From positions 1,124,777 to 1,188,776 of the forward strand of contig JAJEKV010000036.1 in NCBI GenBank assembly GCA_021234155.1: 64,000 nucleotides of DNA. Direction: 5' to 3'. The DNA comes from Isoetes taiwanensis (Eukaryota > Streptophyta > Lycopodiopsida > Isoetales > Isoetaceae). Positions within the stretch are counted from its first letter, which is position 1. Each line of letters starts with the position of its first letter. The translations under genes were made by a program, and so were the position numbers. Of this stretch, positions 1 to 11,400 are shown piece by piece. The notes below the pieces were generated by a model that searched no databases, was not told the DNA's origin, and saw only the letters and a list, made by a program, of their open reading frames with translations.

Positions 1-15
1 GAAGTAATAATTTTG

Positions 16-252
16 CTAGAAGGAGAGACCATTGAGAGGGGATTTATCTTGGGAAGGGAAAGATGAGGGAGTTGAATTTGTGGGAGGAGGAGGAGATGCA
101 TATGACTGTTTTGGGAAAGTGGAATTTGTAGGAGGAGGAGGAGGAGACAGATATGACTGTTTGGGAGAGGGTGGAGGAGTTGAATTTGTGGGAGGAGGAG
201 GAGACACATATGGCTATTTGGGAGAGGGTGAAGGAGTTGAATTTGTGGGAGG
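16..252 (-). pseudogene. 3' half of the same proline-rich/extensin-like gene
   Basis: Read on the minus strand this segment continues the split gene: PTNSTPSPSPK, then repeated SPPPPTNST, PPPSPKQSY and SPPPP units. It ends in a non-repetitive tail (DKSPLNGLSF) and a TAG stop at 18-16. An in-frame TAG sits at 216-214 where the repeat pattern expects a CAG Gln codon. The gene therefore also carries a nonsense change, independent of the LINE insertion. Without the LINE the protein would be about 155 residues. Confidence 0.7.
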
Positions 253-551
253 GTAATGGGCTCAAGCATAAGGCTTTGGCTGGAGCTCAGAAAGGAGATC
301 AGTAAGGAACATGGCGCCTTGTTTTCAGGATGGGTTGCTAGGATAAAACTGGTAATGGCTGGGAAGGCTCGGTCCGACCTATCTCTTTATGTTCTTGTAA
401 GGGCTTAGTCCCTATGCGAATTTACTGTGTGATGGCTCTTAACCGTTTTCAAGCTGGTTGGATGTCCAAACCACGATTTTGTACTTTGATATCAGTAATA
501 TAAGTTTTCGGATTTTATAGTTACACCCTCCAATGTGTACAATCACTTTGC

Positions 552-1271
552 ATGACACTTGATCTAGACATAAAGAATAACACAGTGGTTGGAGGAAATG
601 GTTTTGGTTTGGTTTCTGGGCCAGCCCTTGTCTTTCAACCGTCCAATGTGAGGACAAGGATAGCCGGGGCTACTCAAAAAGCTCGGATGGTACTCTGGTT
701 GCCTTTGGGGAAGCAGTCTATTGACAAAGGGGATTTATGTCTTAAAGTGGAAGACAAACTGAGGTGGGGGGCATGGCCCTTAGCACTAGGGACAACCTAT
801 ATTTATGGGTACACTTATGGGGGAAGAACAAAGGAGATTGACATTTGGGTACCCCTGATATATTGGATGGAATATAGGTGGTACACGTGGGTCGGGCTAG
901 GCCATTTGGGTGGACTGGTTTCAAGGTACGTGCATGCTCTCCAAAGTCAACACTTGGTTTTGGGATATAGAAGGGCTATTTTAGTAGTCCAATATTATGA
1001 GCCCCTAAGGAAGTTAAGGGTTAATAAAGTGGCCTTGGGTATTTTGGATGAATGGCTCACGCACAAAGGTGCGCAACTATGGCCCAGATACTCTTGGGGG
1101 TGGACCATGGTACCTTTTCCAGTTATGGGATTATTTTACCCTTTTCCGACTGCCCCAAAAGTGGGCCTTGCCAGGGGAGACCCACATTTGCTGTCAGAAC
1201 TGCTTAGCGGGATCCTTAGCTTAGGAGAAGGGTGCGCTTGTACAGGGCCAGTTATACACATCCCTCTATGA
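552..1271 (+). CDS. LINE ORF1-like protein
   Basis: This is an uninterrupted 239-codon frame upstream of the LINE endonuclease, where ORF1 (the RNA-binding, gag-like protein) lies in L1 elements. No CCHC knuckle is visible. A segment around residues 70-135 (KEIDIWVPLIYW... RYVHALQSQ) loosely recalls the DUF4283-like ORF1 domain of plant LINEs, but this is a weak resemblance. The stop TGA (1269-1271) overlaps the ATG of ORF2 (1268-1270) as ATGA. The true start could lie further upstream in a degraded region. Confidence 0.5.
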   Translation: MTLDLDIKNNTVVGGNGFGLVSGPALVFQPSNVRTRIAGATQKARMVLWLPLGKQSIDKGDLCLKVEDKLRWGAWPLALGTTYIYGYTYGGRTKEIDIWVPLIYWMEYRWYTWVGLGHLGGLVSRYVHALQSQHLVLGYRRAILVVQYYEPLRKLRVNKVALGILDEWLTHKGAQLWPRYSWGWTMVPFPVMGLFYPFPTAPKVGLARGDPHLLSELLSGILSLGEGCACTGPVIHIPL

Positions 1272-4200
1272 AAATAGTCTCTTGGAATCTCCGTGGAATA
1301 AAAGGTGCTCTAAAACGTGGTAGAGTTTTAGCAGCTATAAGGTCTCTGAAGGTTGATATTGTGCTCATTCAGGAGCATCGCCTCCCAGATTTTGAGGCGA
1401 GATCAATTGGTAGCTGGGTAGGCAACGACTACTCCTCATTTAGCTGTGCGGCCAGGGGAACCAAAGGGGGTACCAGTATTCTCTGGAAAAGCCAAATACA
1501 ACGCTTACAATACGCTGGTAGGGATGGTCGCTGGCAAGCAATCATATTTGAAAACAATGAATGCATGTGGGGATTGGTTAATGTATATGCATCAAACAAG
1601 CCGGCGGAAAGAGCAGTCATGTGGAAAGAAATTGAAAGTTGGATTAGTCAACAAGGGGATGATATTGATAATTGGATCCTGGGGGGTGATTTAAATATGA
1701 CTGACGTGTGGGATCAGAAGATCGGATTGCATCGAAATCTTCTTGAAGCTGAAGAAACTACTTGGAATTCATTGTTAAACGCGGTCGGGCTTGCCCTTGT
1801 CCCACCTTCAAACGCCACTTTTTCATGGTCGAATAAGCAAAAGGGACAAGATCGGGTCTATTGCCATCTGGATAGATTCTATATGGCCAATAGATCAGCG
1901 CGCTTCATGGAGAAATGTTATGTGGAAGGGGAGCTTGCTTTCTCGCATTCCGATCATGTTCCCCAAAGTCTGATCTTTGAAAAAATCCCTACTGCTAGGA
2001 AGAGTGGGAATGTGCCCTTCAAATTCAACACGTCATGGCTGGGGAAGGAGGCTTTCTGCAAGCCTTTTAGGCAATATATCGCCTCTCTCAAAGATGCTGA
2101 AAATAGTCCCAGTATGAATGCATGGGTTAAAAAGCTCAGTTTGATGAAAAATTGGGTAAAAAAGTGGGGCAGGAACCGAGCTCTAGAATTCAAAAGAGAG
2201 AAGAACGAGGTGTACAATCAGCTGAGGCTGATTAAGCAGGAACTCTTGGTGCATCCACACGACATTGATATGCAGTTACTAGAGGAAGAACTTGAAGGGA
2301 AGGCTAAGGCAATTGAAGAAGTTGAAGCCAGAGGTGCAGCGGTTCGTTCCAAAACCAAGTGGTATGCAGAGGCAGATCATGAAAACTCAAAATGCTTTTT
2401 CAGAATGGCCGGGGCGAGATTATCAGGTAATAGCATTTCTTCAATTAAGGATGATAATTCACATACATTAGAAGACCCCCAAGAGATCTCGTCTTATATT
2501 AGAGGAAGCTTTGAGAAACAATTTCAGGAAGACCCTCTTCCCTCTTCATACCACTTAGAGATTGCTTCTTGGATGTCCAGAATTGACTGGAGTGATTCAG
2601 TCACTAGAGAAGAAAATCAGCTTTTACTCCGCACCCCTGAGGGAGATGAGATCCACAAAACCCTCTGTTCTCTGGCAATTGGAAAGTCCCCCGGACCAGG
2701 AGGCTTCCCCCCAGAATTCTTTGTTGAGTTCTGGGATGTGCTTGGAAACGACTTTAGTCGAGCTGTCCGAGGAGCTTGGACCTCTACTTCTCTACACCCA
2801 ACGCTTGCAGCTGGATTTATTACTTTAATCCCAAAAGTCTCCAGACCTCAGGTCCTTGGTGAGTGGAGACCTATTGCGCTCACAAACAGTTTGTACAAAG
2901 TGGTTATGAAGGTCATTGCTAACCGACTTAAGCCCATTCTCAATAGAATTATTGGGAAAGAACAGTCTGCGTTCTTGCCAGGCAGATACATCTTGGACAA
3001 CTAATTGGCAGCCAGAGAAGGACTACACTGGTGCCGAGCCTCTAAGCAAAAATGTGTCCTTATCAAAATGGATTTCAGGAAAGCATATGATTCATTGAGA
3101 TGGGAGGGGTTGAAAGAAGTGATGAGTTATATGGGTTTTGATACCCAGTTCGTGTGTTTGGCTATGGGGATGAATAATCTAGCATCTGTCTCTGTGCTAG
3201 TCAATGGTCAGCCTACGGGTGAAAGCATGCTAGGGTGTACCATATAAATAACTTTTTAGGGAGTGCAAAACTACCCAGAAAAGTACCCAGTACTGGGTAC
3301 TCGGAACTTGCATAAATGTCTCAATAAAGAATAAGTTTGAGAGTTGATTGATTCATTTTAGTTTATAACAGTATGGTTATTCTTTGATACTATAGATTGA
3401 CATGTTATTGACCTTCAATTCAATTTTTTTTATTGATTTTAGTGGAAAGAAAACTATGAAAGTACCAGATTTAAAAGTACCCAGTGTAGGTACTTTTGAG
3501 GGTTCCAAAAGTGGTACACCGTAGCATGCTTTCACCCCTACAGGAATGTTTGATCTTAGGAAGGGCATCAGGCAAGGCTGCCCATTGGCACCGTACCTAT
3601 TTCTTAATATGGCGAATTTGCTAACTAAAATGGTTCAGCTGAAGATGCTTGACGGGGACTTGGAAGGTCTGACCTTCCCGGACGGTACAGAGAAGCTGAC
3701 AATCATGCAGTATGCTGACGATACCTTTATGTTCCTCAGGTATGACGATAATAGTTTCCAGTCATTTCGTCATATTCTGCTCTCTTTTGAGGTCATTTCA
3801 GGAATAGGCCTCAATGCCAACAAATGTTCAGTTGTTTGGCCATTGGATACTGATATTGATCCAAGAGCTAGAGGGCTGGGGTTCCCTGTAGTGGCAAATG
3901 GAGAGTCAGTTAAGCTCCTCGGACTCCCCCTTGCTCTTTCTGATAGTATGAAGGGCTTATGGGCCCCTATCTTGGACAAGCTCAGGAAAAAGGTGGGAAT
4001 GTGGTCCTCCAAGACCTTGGCTACATCTGGGAGAGTCACAGTAGCCAATGTTGTTCTTGCTGCCTCGCATATTTACTATTCATCTGTCATGGTGGCCCAA
4101 AAAGGTATTTACAACCAAATGCAAGTTATAATCCGGAAATTCATCTGGGGGGGTATGGCCAAGGTGGCTTGGTCTGAACTATGTCGAGACAAGAAGGATG

Positions 4201-5439
4201 GAGGCTTGGGTTGCAAGGATCCCTTTGTACAAGCGCAGGCTCTGGCAGCTAAATTTGTCTGGAGAACTCTCCAGAATGAGTCATCTCCGGCGCTAAGGTT
4301 CGTGTCCTATTGGCTGAAGCAAGGTAAATTACTAGGTAAGCCTTCCCTCCCTAGGGACGAGCTTGGAGCCATGTACTACATAAGATGGCTCCAGGAACAT
4401 CTCCTGTCATGAGAAGGATTCTGCAAGCATGGATGGATGTGCAGCATGCTTTTACCCCTATGATCCCTCCAAGGGAAGCAGGAGGGTTTAGTATCTTCTG
4501 GAATACGAACATCTGGGATAGAGATGGACTCCCCTTAGCTCTCTCTCTCATCCGCGTATCTTCATTAAATGGAAGAGATCAGGAATCACACAGTTGCAAC
4601 ACTTATGGGAGAATGGCAGGTGGATTAGTTGGACCAAGTTCAAGAGTAGAGTTCCCTCAACTGGGGAAGGGGACAAGGCAGTTCTTCGAGAGATCCTCTT
4701 GAGAGTCAGGAATGTGTCAGGGGTCATTGGACCGCAAGAAAACTGGCTACTTGATGGACAAGTGATCTATAATGTCGCTAGGATCTATCGATCCCTTCGT
4801 GTGGATACGCCTCTGAGGGCTGAGACAAGGCTAAGTTTGTGTCATGTGATGACAAAAGAAATCCTAGCTAACTCTTGGAAATCTATCTGTTCTAAGAAGA
4901 TTCAGTTCTTTAGATGGCTAGCCCTGCAGGGTGGGCTGAGTACAAATGAGAACCTTTATATCAGACATATGATTGGTGATGATAAATGCCCACTTGGATG
5001 TCAAGTGCGGGAGTCTGTTGGACACCTTTTCTTCTGTCCAGTGATTGCAGAGTTCTGGCATTGGGTAAGCCCCATCATTGGTATATTTATGCACCAACTA
5101 ATATGGCCTGACTTGGTAATAGCACTGGATAGAAACTGCATAGAAGCCTCGCTACTTAATATTGCACTCTGGGTGATCTGGAAGCACCGCTGTGATATAG
5201 CTATTGGGGGGTCTGCGATCTGCATAACAAGACTGAAAAACTATTTCAATCTGGAAGTTGCATTGATGGCTCTGTCTCATCATCGACGGAATGGGGTTAG
5301 ATATAACAAAGAGCTAGACAGACTAGGGACACTGGAAGGGTTCTATTCCTTCTTTAGATGTCATTGGCTCAACAGAAATACTACGGATGCATCTGATGCT
5401 AATAATGTGGTGGCAAGTGTCTTAGCAATACCGAGCTAA
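1268..5439 (+). pseudogene. LINE ORF2: APE endonuclease, reverse transcriptase, zinc-knuckle C terminus (broken)
   Basis: ORF2 starts at ATG 1268 (MKIVSWNLRG). Endonuclease motifs follow in order: QEHRL, GTKGGTSILW, VNVYASN, LGGDLNM, FSWSN and SDHVP. RT motifs are GKSPGPGGFPPEF, LIPKV, WRPIAL, SAFLPGR, DFRKAYDS, GIRQGCPLAPYLF and the catalytic YADD at about 3711-3722. The zf-RVT-like region CPLGC...GHLFFC is near 4990-5040. Breaks: a TAA at 3002-3004 where the frame continues (ILDN*LAAREG), the 321-bp insertion at 3217-3537, and frameshifts near 4410 and 4600. This protein would nick DNA and copy LINE RNA at the target. Confidence 0.88.
3217..3537 (+). mobile_element. 321-bp inverted-repeat element (MITE-like), copy 1
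   Basis: The element has 26-bp terminal inverted repeats with a single mismatch. The left end reads GGGTGAAAGCATGCTAGGG, and the complement of the right end reads GGGTGAAAGCATGCTACGG. The 4-bp direct repeat CTAC flanks it (3213-3216 and 3538-3541). Removing the element and one CTAC restores CAG-CCT-ACA-GGA-ATG (QPTGM), the expected RT sequence before the RQGCPLAP motif. The interior contains GTACCCAGTACTGGGTAC-type palindromes and no coding capacity. A 4-bp duplication would fit Sola or Chapaev-like transposons, but the superfamily is not established. Confidence 0.85.
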
Positions 5440-5650
5440 GTGTTGTGGGGTTCCAGATGTGGAAAAGGAGTGATATCACTCTGTAGTACCCACTATATGG
5501 TGAAGACAGGTGATCTCCCTTATAGTACCCACATGGTGGGGAAGAAGAGGTGAAATTACCTTGAGTACACAATATCTGGCTACACTCTTTCTTTCCTTAT
5601 ATGGGGAAATAATGTACTTTATCTTATATATTAATACATACATACTCTTA

Positions 5651-5684
<34 letters not shown>

Positions 5685-5687
<3 letters not shown>

Positions 5688-5910
5688 TGGGAGGAGGAGG
5701 AGACACATACGATTGTTTGGGATTTGTGGAAGGAGGAGGAGCTGCATATGGCTGTTTAGGAGAGGGTGGTTGAGTTGAATTTTTGGTAGGAGGAGGAGAG
5801 ACTGGGGATCGAGGAGGTTTGTAGTTGGGTTTCTTCTTCTTGCAATCTACAGAAGAAACACTTGATGCAATTAATAGCACAACCATGGCAAGAGCTATCC
5901 ATTTCCTCAT
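5685..5910 (-). pseudogene. 5' half of a secreted proline-rich/extensin-like protein gene, split by a LINE
   Basis: The minus-strand frame opens with ATG at 5910. It encodes a signal peptide (MRKWIALAMVVLLIASSVSS), then a basic KKKKPNYKPP stretch, then Pro-rich units such as SPPPTKNST, PPSPKQPY and SYVSPPPP. SPPPP blocks are the hydroxyproline O-glycosylation motifs of cell-wall extensins, and Tyr in KQSY units is a typical cross-linking position. So the product would be a secreted wall protein. The frame runs into the poly-A tail of a plus-strand LINE at 5684. Removing the LINE and one copy of its target duplication joins CCC-ACA-A to AT-TCA and continues in frame into the other half at 242-16. 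A short extensin-like or arabinogalactan-type protein are the alternatives. Confidence 0.75.
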
Positions 5911-6775
5911 AGGAATGACTTGGGGTATTTAACGAACAACATACTTGTTGTCCTACAACCTAGTTGTCCCACCCTTCCACGACCCACATCATCCACGTCT
6001 TCTTTCCCTCATGTCTTCTTTCCGTCATGTAGATGCAGAAACTCTTCTTAAGTGGCAAGGAAGATTATCTGCCAACGATATGATTTGACTTTGTCTACCA
6101 TATCTGAGTAGATTTAGGAATTCTTACAACTTGCAAGAGACAATGAATGCCAATGCTTTGATTAACCATAGGATGAATATTATACTATCTTCCATGATAT
6201 ATTCCTTTTGGGTGCCCACTTATGGCCCACTTACTAAGAATAAGACAAGGAAGTCAACATGCAAAAAAAGCAAATTAATAAATGAGAAACATTTTTTATT
6301 GTCTCTAACCAATTGGCATGTGTATCAAACAATTTTTGTAATGCAAGAAATAATAGTTATTAAATTGAATTGAATTGTATTTTTTTGTTCAAGGAGATCA
6401 AAAAACGCTTACAGAACCCACACAAAGAATGCAGCAGATCTATTACTATCTATGATTATAATTTCACTTATCTGAGTAAATTTAGGAATTTTACAATTGC
6501 ATGAGACAATAAATGCCAACGCTCTAATTAACCATATGTTGAATATTCTGCTATCTTCCATGACATAATTCGCCCATTTACAAAGAATAAGACAAGGAAG
6601 TCAACATGCCGCAAAAAGGAAGTAACTTATGAATGTTTTTTTACCATCGCTAACAAATTGGCATGTGTATCATTAATGTATCTGAGCCTCATATTTTTCT
6701 TCCCCAAGCTATGCTTTAGAATCTCTTCTAAACATTGTTATTTGCCATAATATTTGGAGATTGTTATTGAATAAG
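5911..6775. other. Upstream region of the proline-rich gene with a local direct duplication
   Basis: No gene is seen. Two blocks of roughly 210-230 bp (about 6098-6325 and 6468-6675) are diverged direct repeats. Both contain gagacaatgaatgccaa-like, attaaccata and aagacaaggaagtcaacatg segments and an attggcatgtgtatca segment. The first block is followed by a short TTGAA repeat (6351-6375). As the 5' flank of the minus-strand gene starting at 5910, this may include its promoter, but no convincing TATA box was identified. Confidence 0.5.
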
Positions 6776-7143
6776 AGCTAGCACGGCGTACGAGCATATC
6801 CGGGCTCGGTATGCTCGGTTAGTTATGCCCCATCAGGCCTTGCATGAGCTACTGAGCACGGCCTCTGTAGGCTTGTTGGGATCGTACCTCCAGGAGGTAA
6901 TGGATACGCGGACTCAGTTATGCCCCCCTGTCCGACATTAACCTCAGCTGTACTTGTGATTATGTATATAACTGTGCAGTATGTCAGCATCCTTATTGCT
7001 ACTAAGGTTTTTCCCCCGAAAACCCTTCGGGGCGGGGGTTTTTTAATCCTGGTAGTAATACGCCTGCTGCTCTCTCTTTGTACTTGGGTCCCATAGGCCA
7101 GTTGGTCTCCGTGGACGATAAAATCATATTCTATTCTATTCTA
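6776..7143 (+). mobile_element. 5'-truncated copy of a second LINE family (3' end with TTCTA-type tail)
   Basis: The first about 140 bases still encode a C terminus (RARYARLV...STASVGLLGSYLQEVMDTR). It matches the minus-strand frame at 58131-58460 (RTRYAELV...STASVRMLGSYLQEVMDMR). The shared 3' UTR contains a hairpin (CCCCCGAAAACCCTTCGGGG with a following GGGGG tract) and the segment cccataggccagttggtctc. It ends in TATTC repeats (7129-7143). A microsatellite tail rather than poly-A sets this family apart from the L1-type elements in the window. Confidence 0.75.
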
Positions 7144-7460
7144 ATCTTCCTTTAAAGACCTGTCCCCTCCATATAAAGCATGTGAAACAGTTCCATGCAC
7201 ATGTTTGAGGGCAGAGATGCCAAAAGAAAAAGACTCTAGTTGATGTTTTGTAGTTATGACATATGTTGCAGCATTATGCCTGGATGTTTTTGACGCAGGA
7301 TTTAACTGTTAGAATTGGCATAAACAACCATGCAAGCAGATTAGATTTGCCTGTCGCATGGGCATACACAAACCATTACCTAATTTTGAGCATTTATATT
7401 TCTAGCTCTAGTTATAGTTTCTCAATGAAATACCAGGTTGAGATTATTGTGATAAAGTTG

Positions 7461-7557
7461 TCTATGTAAAGCTGCGCAACAGGAAAGCTTATTGTGATAT
7501 AGTTCCCTACTACTGTGTGAAGCTGCGCAACAGGGAAGCTTGCTGTGATATAGTTCA
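7461..7557. repeat. Two-copy direct repeat
   Basis: A segment of roughly 40 bp (aagctgcgcaacaggRaagct, then tgtgatatagtt) occurs twice in tandem, with the second copy starting near 7519. The surrounding 7144-7750 contains no supported gene. Confidence 0.55.
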
Positions 7558-7754
7558 GAAATAAAGCGCCTTTTGCAATTTACTGAAGGAACCCAACCGA
7601 AGCTTGGTTTTTTAGAGTAATCTCTAAAACGTTTTTGTCGGATTCTCCTTGTGCACTAGAATTAGTTAGCAAAAGAAAGCGAAGTTCACTCCTCCTGTGA
7701 ACTTCAGAAATTGTCATCACAACAGTTCAACTTTTACACCGCAGTGGAATCACA

Positions 7755-8215
7755 AGCAAATTTTGTTTAATTAGGCGGATGTCTGTTAGTGCCACACAAG
7801 CATGTTCCACCGCCAAAAGGGGAATTTGGCCCTAATGGCAGGCCCCCCAGACCTCAGAACCATACAGTAAAACAGGCTCTATCAAAGCCCGAAAGAAGTG
7901 GGCTTTCCGTGACCAATCATGAATCTCTGCACAAAAATAATTGTTTTGCATTGCATAAAGTGCTCTCCAGCTAGCAGTCAGATGCTTGGTAATACATTGT
8001 TCCCAAAGTGTATTCTTAGAAAAATCTACGCCAAGATACCTGTAGCTAACTACAACTTCAACTTCGTGACTACCATAGTGCAAAGAATCACGCTTGAAAG
8101 TATTACTATGTACAAGTAAGGCTGCCTCCCCATTACAGCAGAACCAGGTTTTGGCCCCTTTGCCATGTAAGCGAATGGAGGTGACCTAGAAACAGCGGAC
8201 AATAAGTTTGAATAT
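7755..8215 (-). mobile_element. LINE reverse-transcriptase C-terminal fragment
   Basis: The minus-strand translation reads KTWFCCNG..., then VVVSYRYLGVDF, then RALIEPVLLYGSEVWG. These are the conserved post-RT 'YxYLGV' and 'LLYGSEVWG' motifs of non-LTR retrotransposons. A TAG (7834-7832) follows SEVWGACH. The fragment has neither end of a LINE. It may belong to the family with pentanucleotide tails found at 6776 and 57926, but no overlap proves this. It lies directly upstream of the promoter of the CCR-like gene. Confidence 0.65.
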
Positions 8216-8238
8216 GGAAAAAAAAAGGACAAAGAGAG

Positions 8239-8250
8239 ATATATAAATAG
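8239..8250 (+). promoter_or_regulatory. Candidate TATA box of the CCR-like gene
   Basis: The sequence atatataaatag lies about 215 bp upstream of the ATG at 8466. It would predict transcription starting near 8270-8280 and a 5' UTR of roughly 190 bp. It is the best TATA match in the immediate upstream region. Confidence 0.45.
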
Positions 8251-8465
8251 TATTTTAACGTCACGCCACTAGAAAGAGAGACATGGCACTTTTGAATTTT
8301 TCTTAGGAAGCTCCCTCGGAACTTCCCAAGAGTTTGAGTTTGCCTTTGTCTCGTATGATGAAATCACGCGGAGGAATTCAGTTTTTTTTTGTTTTGTTAT
8401 TTTTTTTCAATGTTACACAGGCTAGAAGCTATTTTGAGCCAGTTTTGTCTTGTATTATATATAGT

Positions 8466-11400
8466 ATGGCATCCAACAAGCCTGTGTGCGTTACCGGAGC
8501 AAATGGGTTTATAGCTTCGTGGATTGTCTTCCGCCTTCTTGAGAATGGCTACCATGTCCGAGCTACAGTCAGAGATCCAAGTATGCTTCGTTCCATGACT
8601 TTGGTGGTCTCAGTAGACGTTAAAATTTCTATCAATCAATCATATTCCTCCTTTTTTTTGTATGCATTCATGGATTATGACGTTCTGCTGCTTCTACTTC
8701 TTAGCCGACGAGAAGAAGGTTGGGCATCTGCAAAAGTTGGAAGGTGCTGCTGACAGACTCACACTCCTTAAGGCTGATATTATGGATTACGTTGCCGTAA
8801 AGTCTGCCATTGATGGATGTGAAGGAGTTTTCCATACTGCTTGCCCTGTCGCCGGGACTTTTCAAGATCCCAAGGTGCATGATTTGCTTTCTTAAACTGT
8901 TATAAACTGAGCTATGTGTCCCTATTATGGAATAAACTCGGTTCAATTGGATGATTGTAGTTCGTATATTTACGTGGTATAAACAATCTCTGTTAAGTCA
9001 ATCGATCACGAATCAAATACGAAAGCCAAACTAAATCCTTAGCTGAATGAATCTTTCACTATTTAAATATCAGCCGAACTGAATGATTTTCTGGTAGAAC
9101 TATAGAGGAGAAGTCATGGAAAAGAATACTAGCTGGAGATTGTGGCTGGATGGTGTGGCACCATTTACTTATAAGGAGATTTGAATGTGATCAAGAAAAC
9201 GCTAGAAAAGTTTAAGTTTCACATTTACACTATCAAGCAGCATCAGAATCTGGTATGATAAGCCATATAATACTGCATCATAACCTACAATATGATTCAT
9301 GGTTAACATATTACTCGTACCTGTACATAAGTCTTGTTCATATCCAACTTTGTAATTCTCATCATTGACTTGAAGTGGACCTAGGGTAAATTTTAGGGAC
9401 CTTTCCAAGAAAAGCCTTCTCCCTCTTTCCTCCCTTCTCCATCCATTCTTTGTTTTCTGCTGTTCTATCTTTACAAGCTGATACAAAAAAGTCTGATCCT
9501 TGTCAAACGTGCAATTGTGCACAGACGTTGCAAGTTTTCACTTATTCGGCTGACTTTGACTGAGGTTGGCAATGAGCAAGAAATATAATATCTTGGATAA
9601 GGTTTTGGGGAGCAACAAGTTGTCAAAAACCACAGAGGAACAGTTCATGTTGTCATTGACTGGCAGGTTAGGGGCACAAAAAATTAAGAAATTGAAGCAA
9701 CTTGGCATGTCTTAGCAGGATGTGAGATAGGTCTACTTGAACACCCCTGTCCAAAGGGTTCTTGTTTGCCTTGTCTCAGTAAATGGATGATCCATTATTA
9801 TTATTAGACAGCACTATTTACTTAAGATCTCACCTAAAGAAGGGCATTCATATAACAGGATGTCAACAGTTAAATTTATTGTCTTGTGGCAAAAAAGGGA
9901 GAGCCATTGTTGCAACTCGAGTGATTAACAATTGGCAGGAAAGGGGCCAATTCTTCAACTTTTAGCAAAATTGACTAAGGGAAAGAAGAGAAAATAACAG
10001 TTATGAAATTTGATAAATGTCAGGCCCCATATATGATTCGTTGTCGTCGGTAGATCAATTAAATATTTTCATAAAAGATTATTATAGCTATCTAATAAAG
10101 TACTGACTGACAAGACCATGCACAGCACACAAGGAATTCAGATGTATGAGAGGATCCTTCAAGTAGGATTATATTGTGATCTTAACCGTGCTTTATGTAC
10201 CTGACAGGAGGTGGTAGATCCTGCTCTTAAAGGGGTAGAAAATGTAATTAGAGCATCTGCAGATGCGAAGGTCAGGCGTGTTGTCATGACATCATCAGGT
10301 GCAGCTGTAGTGGCAGACCCTAGCAGACCAATTGCAAGATTAGATGAAGAGTGCTGGAGTGACGCAGACTATTGTTTGCAGAACAAGGTAAGCTCCACTT
10401 AAATTTTTCAATTGAAAATGTATTCTATCATTATACCCATAGCAGAATGTTATACAAGACGTTTATTGCATGTTTTGTGTTCATAGAAATGCCTCTACAA
10501 AAAATACTGTATGTTCTTGGCCTTGTATATTTACTTTTTTACACATTCTCAGATTGTCAAATATGCAAACCTTCGCAGTTTTGTGAAACATGCCCAGTTC
10601 GACGTAATATAGGAACGTCAAGGATATGTAATAGAGATCATTAAAGCAATACTATGAAACTTCTCTTGCATTCCACAAATGGTTACGCCAGCAAGCTGAA
10701 AAAGGAAGCATCCCAATTAACTACCTGAGGATGGAATAATGAAGTTTTGCATTTAAAGCCTATCTGAAAACCATCACTTTACATCCAGGATTACTATTTC
10801 TATGCAAAAACGGTGTCAGAAAAACTGGCTTGGAAGCTTTCTAAGGATCTTCAAGTGGATCTTGTTGTAATATTGCCAGCACTCGTGGTGGGACCTTCTC
10901 TTTCACCGACGCTTAGTGCAAGTAATGGAGTTATCAAGCAACTTCTGGATGGTAACATTTTGTTGTGCCATATAAAAGTACAGGGGTCCAAAACACTGTA
11001 AACACCATGATAATTGCAGTTAGTTTCTATTAAAGTTGTTCCCTGCTGGCTGCAGGTTCATCCGATACATATGCAAATATGTACCGAGTATTGGTGCATG
11101 TGAAGGATGTAGCTGATGCTCATTTGCTAGCGTATGAAAAGCCTGGTGCGTCTGGTCGCTATATTTGCTGTGCAGAAATAATGCACATGAAAGATATTGT
11201 TGGTGTTTTAAAGGAACGATTTCCGCACTACACTTTGCCATGCAAGTATGTACTAAAATTGATATACCATTGATGTATGTGTTTTAGATTCTGAAATGGG
11301 TGGGAAAGATGTTTAATATTAATGTGGTAATGCAGAGTAAGCGATAATATAGCCTAGCAATCTCACATATTAAAGAGCTAGCTATTGGACCAGTGCACAC

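Larger units (their letters stand above)
253..5684 (+). mobile_element. Near full-length L1-type LINE
   Basis: The element contains ORF1 (552-1271), ORF2 with endonuclease and reverse transcriptase (1268-5439), and a 29-bp poly-A tail (5656-5684). It is flanked by the direct repeat TTGTGGGAGG at 243-252 and 5685-5694, the expected target-site duplication. Because the host sequence is itself repetitive, the duplication could be a little longer. The element lies antisense within the proline-rich gene. ORF2 has one nonsense codon, one 321-bp insertion and frameshifts, so the copy is inactive. Confidence 0.85.
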
